From NCBI RefSeq assembly GCF_006385875.1, contig NZ_VFSU01000016.1, positions 30,941-94,940 of the forward strand: a stretch of 64,000 nt of DNA, given 5' to 3'. Below are positions 59,612 to 64,000 of this stretch, in pieces (position 1 is the first letter of the stretch; each line of letters begins with the position of its first letter). The notes below the pieces were generated by a model. That model made no database searches, had not been told where the DNA came from, and worked only from the letters and a program-made list of their open reading frames with translations. Source of the DNA: Sandaracinobacter neustonicus. GTDB lineage: Bacteria; Pseudomonadota; Alphaproteobacteria; Sphingomonadales; Sphingomonadaceae. Position numbers and translations under genes: made by a program.

Positions 59612-61387
59612 TCAGGCGTCCGCCGCCTTCCGGTCCACCGGCAGGGAGACGATCTTGTCGTTGAACAGCAGCCGCGCCGCCTCATTCTCACCGGCCAGTT
59701 CCAGTTCGAAGCGCTGGGAATCGATGTCGCGCAGTTCCAGCGTGGCCTCCTCGATTTCCTCCGGCGTGGCACCCAGCACCGCCAGCGCCTGCTGGCCCAG
59801 CAGCAGCGCGGATTCATAGGTTTCGCGAATCTGGTAATCCGCGCCCGCCTGCACCAGCTTCAGCGCGTGCCGCCGGTCGCTGGCGCGGGCGAGGATCGGC
59901 TTGTCGGGATAGTGGCCCTTCAGCAGCTCCACCGCGTGGGTGGCGGCCTCTTCATTGTCGATACAGAGCAGGATCAGCGCCGCGCCCTCTGCGCCCGCCG
60001 CGTGCAGGATATCCAGCCGTGTGCCATCGCCGAAATAGACCTTGAAACCGTGGCGGCGAGCTTCGTCGATCATCTCGATGTCGGTGTCGATAATGGAAAC
60101 CTCGTGCCCACGCGCGAACAGATACTGGCTGGCAATCTGCCCCACCCGGCCGAAGCCAATCACCAGCGCCCGGCCGCTGAGACCGTCCGGTGCGTCGCGG
60201 GTTTCGGCCACCAGCGGCCGGTTCTTTTCCAGCCGCCGCAGCAGCACCATGGCGATAGGCGTGAGCACCATGGAGAGGATGATGATCGCCGTGAGGATGG
60301 CGTTCTGCTCGCCGGTGATGATCCCGGCGGACAGCGCCGCGGCATAGAGCACGAAGGCGAATTCGCCGCCCTGCGCCATCAGCACGGCGCGATAGAGCGC
60401 CTGATGATGATCCGCGCGAAAGACCCGCGCGATCAGGTAGATCACCGCCGCCTTGGCCACCATATAGGCCGCCACATAGAAGAGGATCATGCGCCAGTTG
60501 GCGGCCACCACGCCCAGATCGAGCGACATGCCCACCGCCAGGAAGAACAGCCCCAGCAGGATGCCCCGGAACGGGTCGATATCGGCCTCCAACTGGTGGC
60601 GGAACACGGATTCCGACAGCAGTACGCCCGCCAGAAACGCCCCCATCGCCATGGAAAGCCCGCCCAGCTGCATCGCATAGGCGGACCCCAGCACCACCAG
60701 CAGCGCGGCGGCCGTCATCACTTCGCGCACGCCCACATTGGCCAGCAGTCGGAACAAAGGGTTCAGCAGGAAGCGCCCGGCCAGAATCAGCCCGGCGATG
60801 GTGAGGGTGCCGATGCCGATCCCGCGCAGATCGACACCGCCCGCTTCATGCCCCGGCACGGCCGGCGCGAAGAAGGCCACCGCCGCCAGCAGCGGGACGA
60901 TGGCCAGATCCTCCAGAATCAGGATGGCGACGATGCGCTGCCCGGCGGGCGTGTGCATCTGCCCCTCCTCCTCCAGCAGCCGCATCACGATTGCGGTGGA
61001 GGTCAGCACGAAACCGGTGCCCGCCACGAACGAGGGCAGCACCGGAAAGCCTGTCGCCACGCCGATCCCCGTGAGAACCAGCGCCGCCACCGCCACCTGC
61101 GCCAGCCCCAGCCCGAAAATCTGCCCCCGCATGGACCATAACCGCGACGGCCGCATTTCCAGCCCGATCAGGAACAGGAACATCACCACGCCCATCTCGG
61201 CGATCTGCAACAGCTGCGCCGGATCCTGCAGCAGCCCGAGGCCGAACGGCCCGATCACCACCCCTGCCGCCAGATAGCCAAGGATCGAACCAAGCCCCAG
61301 CCGCTGGAACAACGGTGCCGCCACCACGGCAGAGGCCAGCAGCGCCACGATGGGCAGCAGATCGACGCCATGCGCCTGGGCGGACAT
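59612..61387 (-). CDS. KefB/KefC-type potassium/proton antiporter (CPA2)
   Basis: The 591-residue protein has about twelve hydrophobic helices (residues 10-385) of a CPA2 exchanger with GPFGLGLLQD and FLIGLEMRPSRLW. A cytosolic RCK/TrkA-N domain follows (about 405-520) with GFGRVGQIASQYL and GDGTRLDILHAAG, which binds nucleotide. In Kef systems, glutathione adducts open the channel and acidify the cytosol against electrophiles; the ancillary KefF/KefG gene is absent here. The ATG at 61387 with AGGGAG upstream is preferred. It is divergent from lptB. Confidence 0.9.
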   Translation of the reverse strand: MSAQAHGVDLLPIVALLASAVVAAPLFQRLGLGSILGYLAAGVVIGPFGLGLLQDPAQLLQIAEMGVVMFLFLIGLEMRPSRLWSMRGQIFGLGLAQVAVAALVLTGIGVATGFPVLPSFVAGTGFVLTSTAIVMRLLEEEGQMHTPAGQRIVAILILEDLAIVPLLAAVAFFAPAVPGHEAGGVDLRGIGIGTLTIAGLILAGRFLLNPLFRLLANVGVREVMTAAALLVVLGSAYAMQLGGLSMAMGAFLAGVLLSESVFRHQLEADIDPFRGILLGLFFLAVGMSLDLGVVAANWRMILFYVAAYMVAKAAVIYLIARVFRADHHQALYRAVLMAQGGEFAFVLYAAALSAGIITGEQNAILTAIIILSMVLTPIAMVLLRRLEKNRPLVAETRDAPDGLSGRALVIGFGRVGQIASQYLFARGHEVSIIDTDIEMIDEARRHGFKVYFGDGTRLDILHAAGAEGAALILLCIDNEEAATHAVELLKGHYPDKPILARASDRRHALKLVQAGADYQIRETYESALLLGQQALAVLGATPEEIEEATLELRDIDSQRFELELAGENEAARLLFNDKIVSLPVDRKAADA

Positions 61388-61626
61388 AATATTCTCCCTG
61401 TTGGTGGCCGGGATATATCCGCAGCGGTGGCCCTTGGCGATATAGGGTCCGGCCCTGTCGGCAAAACGCCGGGTGCTGCGGATTGCCTGCCCTGTATAAA
61501 TCCGCCAATTCGACCGCATTAATCACCCCATGCCTTGAACCCGCTGGCGCAAATGGGCTATTCCATTGCCAGCAAGTTCCGGGCCAACTGCCCCGGAACT
61601 CCGGCAAGGCAGAAAGGTTCGCACTC

Positions 61627-62406
61627 TTGGGCACCCTCACGGCAGACGCCGAACCCATCGCCCGCCCGGCGCAATTGCCGGGCGAAGCTGGCCTCGCCGT
61701 CGTCTCCATCGGCAAATCCTATGACAAGCGAGTCGTCCTGCGCGATGTTTCACTCAGCGTGAATCGTGGCGAAGTCGTCGGGCTGCTCGGCCCGAACGGG
61801 GCCGGGAAAACCACCTGCTTCTATTCGATCATGGGCCTCGCCGCCCCCGATCAGGGCCGCATCCTGCTGGATGGCGTTGATATCACCCGCCTGCCCATGT
61901 ACCGCCGCGCCGCGCTCGGCCTCGGCTATCTGCCGCAGGAAACCTCCATCTTCCGCGGCCTTTCGGTGGAGGAAAACATCTCCGCCGTGCTCGAAGTGTC
62001 AGAGCCTGACCCTACAGCCCGCGCCGCCCGGCTGGAGGAACTGCTGGGCGAATTCAACATCGCCCGCCTGCGCACGGCCAATGCCATGGCGCTGTCCGGT
62101 GGGGAACGCCGCCGCTGCGAAATCGCCCGCGCACTGGCCGCCAGCCCGTCGATCATGTTGCTGGATGAACCCTTCGCCGGGATCGATCCCATCTCCATCG
62201 CCGATATCCGCACCCTCGTCAGCCATCTGGCAGATCGCGACATCGGCGTGCTCATCACCGATCACAACGTCCGCGAAACGCTGGAAATCGTCGATCGCGC
62301 CTGCATCATCTATGATGGCCGGGTGCTGTTCGAAGGCACGCCGGATGCGCTGGTGAAGGATGAAACCGTCCGCCGGGTCTATCTCGGCGAGGATTTCAGC
62401 CTCTAG
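61627..62406 (+). CDS. lptB: Lipopolysaccharide export ATPase LptB
   Basis: LptB powers extraction of LPS from the inner membrane with LptF and LptG. The 259-residue protein shows GPNGAGKTTCFYSIMG (Walker A, about residues 55-70), LPQETSIFRGLSVEENI (Q-loop, about 102), LSGGERRRCEIARAL (signature, about 157), LLDEPFAGIDPI (Walker B, about 179) and the switch His in ITDHNVRETL. The ERRRCEIARAL and DHNVRETL forms are LptB-specific. I propose TTG at 61627, with AAAGG upstream, though the start is uncertain. rpoN follows, the conserved order, but lptC and lptA are not upstream. Confidence 0.93.
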   Translation: MGTLTADAEPIARPAQLPGEAGLAVVSIGKSYDKRVVLRDVSLSVNRGEVVGLLGPNGAGKTTCFYSIMGLAAPDQGRILLDGVDITRLPMYRRAALGLGYLPQETSIFRGLSVEENISAVLEVSEPDPTARAARLEELLGEFNIARLRTANAMALSGGERRRCEIARALAASPSIMLLDEPFAGIDPISIADIRTLVSHLADRDIGVLITDHNVRETLEIVDRACIIYDGRVLFEGTPDALVKDETVRRVYLGEDFSL

Positions 62407-62410
62407 CCGC

Positions 62411-63899
62411 ATGGCGTTAGGCCCCCGCCTCGATCTCAGGACCAGCCAGACGCTGGTCATCTCGCCCCAGCTTCAGGCGGCGATCAAACTTCTGACTCTG
62501 TCGAACCTCGAACTGCAGGCGGAAATCGCCGCCGAACTGGAACGCAACCCGCTGCTGGAAATGGCGGACGACGGGGATGGCGGCGGCCCGGCAGACAGTG
62601 CCGACGAACCCGCTGCCCCGGTCAGCCAGGATCCGGCCGATATGGACACCCAGCTCGCCTCGGAAGATCATGCCCACAGCGGCGAGGATCTGGACGTCGA
62701 TTATGTGGAGGAACGCTTCCACCACGACAGCGTGGCAGACAGCGGCCGCCCGGCCGAACCCGGCGAGGAGTTCAGCTTCGAATCCGTCGCCGCAGACGAG
62801 ATCGCGCTCGCCGAGCATCTGGAGCGGCAGGCGGCGGGCGTCGCCCCGGCGCTGCGCCCGCTGGTGCTGCACATCATCTCTCTCATCGACGACGCCGGCT
62901 ATCTGGGCGAAAGCTGCGCCGACATCGCCGAGCGGCTGGGCGTGCCCGAAGAGCAGGTGGATCGCGCGCTGGCCATCGTGCAGACGTTCGAACCCACCGG
63001 CGTCGGCGCGCGCAACCTCGCCGAATGCATCGCCCTGCAAGCGAAAGAGGCCGACCGCTACGACCCTTGCATGGCCGCCCTGATCGACAATCTGGAACTG
63101 GTGGCGCGCGGCGATCTCGCCCAGTTGCGCCGCCTGTGCGATGTCGACGCCGAAGACATGGCCGACATGCTGCGCGAACTGCGCGGCTACAACCCGAAGC
63201 CCGGCCTTGCATGGGGCGGCGGCCGCACCGTGCCCGTGGTGCCGGATATCTTCGTCCGCCGCAGTGCGCGCGGCGGTTTCGCCGTGGAACTGAACAGCGG
63301 CACTCTGCCGCGCCTGATCGTCAACCGCCAGTATCAGGCGCGCATCGCCGCCCACAATGTGGGCAAATCGTCCGCGCGCGGAAAGCCGGAGCGGCAGTTT
63401 CTGGATAGCTGTATCAGCCAGGCGCACTGGCTGCTGAAGGCGCTGGATCAGCGCGCGGGCACCATCATGAAGGTCGCCGTGGCACTGGTGGAGGAACAGC
63501 AAGCCTTCTTCGAAAAGGGCGTCGCGCACCTGAAACCGCTGACGCTGCGGCAGATCGCGGACATGATCGAAATGCACGAATCCACCGTCAGCCGCGTCAC
63601 CAGCAACAAATATCTGGCCTGCGACCGCGGCGTTTTCGAGCTGAAATATTTCTTCACCACCGCGATCCAGAGCAGCGACGGCGGCACAGACGCCTCCGCC
63701 GAGGCCGTGCGCCAGCGCCTGAAAGCCCTGATCGACGCGGAAGATCCGCTGAAGCCGCTGTCAGACGACAAGCTCGTCGAAGCGTTGAAAAAAGACGGCA
63801 TACGATATCGCCCGCCGCACGGTGACGAAATACCGCGAAGCCATGAACATCCCCAGCAGCTTCGACCGCCGCCGCCGCGCGCTGGTCCGCGCGGCCTGA
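62411..63899 (+). pseudogene. rpoN: RNA polymerase sigma-54 factor, frameshifted just before the RpoN box
   Basis: Sigma-54 directs polymerase to -24/-12 promoters with an enhancer-binding activator. From ATG 62411 the frame codes region I (LDLRTSQTLVISPQLQAAIK, about residues 5-24), an acidic region II, and the core-binding and DNA-binding parts up to LKKDG at 63794-63799. Then the frame changes. The expected ending (DIARRTVTKYREAMNIPSSF…RAA stop) is intact in the +1 frame from 63804 to the stop at 63899. Removing one base between 63788 and 63803 restores everything. Read as written, the frame runs on to 63985 with an unrelated tail. True mutation, sequencing error in the A6 run, or slippage cannot be told apart here. 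Confidence 0.88.
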
Positions 63900-63969
63900 G
63901 GGGGCGCTGCCAAGCAGACGCCGCGAGTTCTCAACTACTGTCCCCCCCAACGTCACCCCACCCACAACC

Positions 63970-63995
63970 GTCACCCCGGACTTGATCCGGGGTCC
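63970..63995. repeat. GTCACCCCGGA dyad repeat, second copy
   Basis: CCCCGGA and TCCGGGG face each other across CTTGA. It is the reverse-oriented counterpart of the copy at 34253-34279 (loop TCAAG). It may extend past the window edge. Confidence 0.65.
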
Positions 63996-64000
63996 AGCTT

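Overview
The window comes from a GC-rich alphaproteobacterium, most probably a sphingomonad (order Sphingomonadales). Three secreted proteins end in the PEPxxWAMLIxGFG…RRR sorting tail typical of that group. The housekeeping order cmk-rpsA-ihfB, class I fumarase, isovaleryl-CoA dehydrogenase and lptB-rpoN also fit. I cannot name a genus from the sequence alone.

Left part (1-24,400): the end of an autotransporter-like barrel; a small membrane protein paired with an XRE regulator behind two matching palindromic operators; a 266-bp nested inverted-repeat element; an M19 dipeptidase; a J-domain protein divergent from BolA; a LysR regulator next to a secreted alkylsulfatase; CobT without CobS; a block of intergenic repeats; RecQ; an alpha/beta hydrolase; a PEP-CTERM metalloprotease; a TPR protein; a thioesterase; a Tat-type S9 peptidase; an EamA transporter; a second PEP-CTERM protein; an overlapping GMC oxidoreductase/epoxide hydrolase pair; an overlapping GDPD/quinone reductase pair; and TerC.

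Middle (24,400-43,500): tRNA-Leu(UAA), ihfB, rpsA, cmk, glutathione peroxidase, a Bax-inhibitor-1 protein, the ybbP-ybbA/tesA divergent unit, thpR, priA, a transaldolase, xerC, a short DsbB-like protein, an amino-acid permease, a membrane protein, an SPFH/ribbon-helix-helix/small-membrane-protein triad behind a palindrome, an HdeD-like protein and a DUF1269 protein.

Right part (43,500-64,000): a ParD/ParE module; a hypothetical gene and a lipoprotein; an AT-rich two-gene islet (a Panacea/SocA-like antitoxin plus an unknown 230-residue partner) fused flush to the stop codon of nrdB; nrdA; fumarase; a HAD phosphatase; a third PEP-CTERM protein; a periplasmic RidA next to a periplasmic metallo-beta-lactamase-fold hydrolase; a DUF2087 protein; GST; enoyl-CoA hydratase; free methionine-sulfoxide reductase; isovaleryl-CoA dehydrogenase; a KefB-type antiporter; and lptB-rpoN.

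The two most striking observations are these. First, rpoN as written carries one extra base just before the RpoN box, so the promoter-recognition helix is out of frame. Second, the Panacea islet looks like a toxin-antitoxin pair whose putative toxin I cannot assign to any family. The intergenic DNA also carries a family of about 170-bp composite repeats. Their core palindromes vary by compensated base pairs, which suggests selection on the folded structure.
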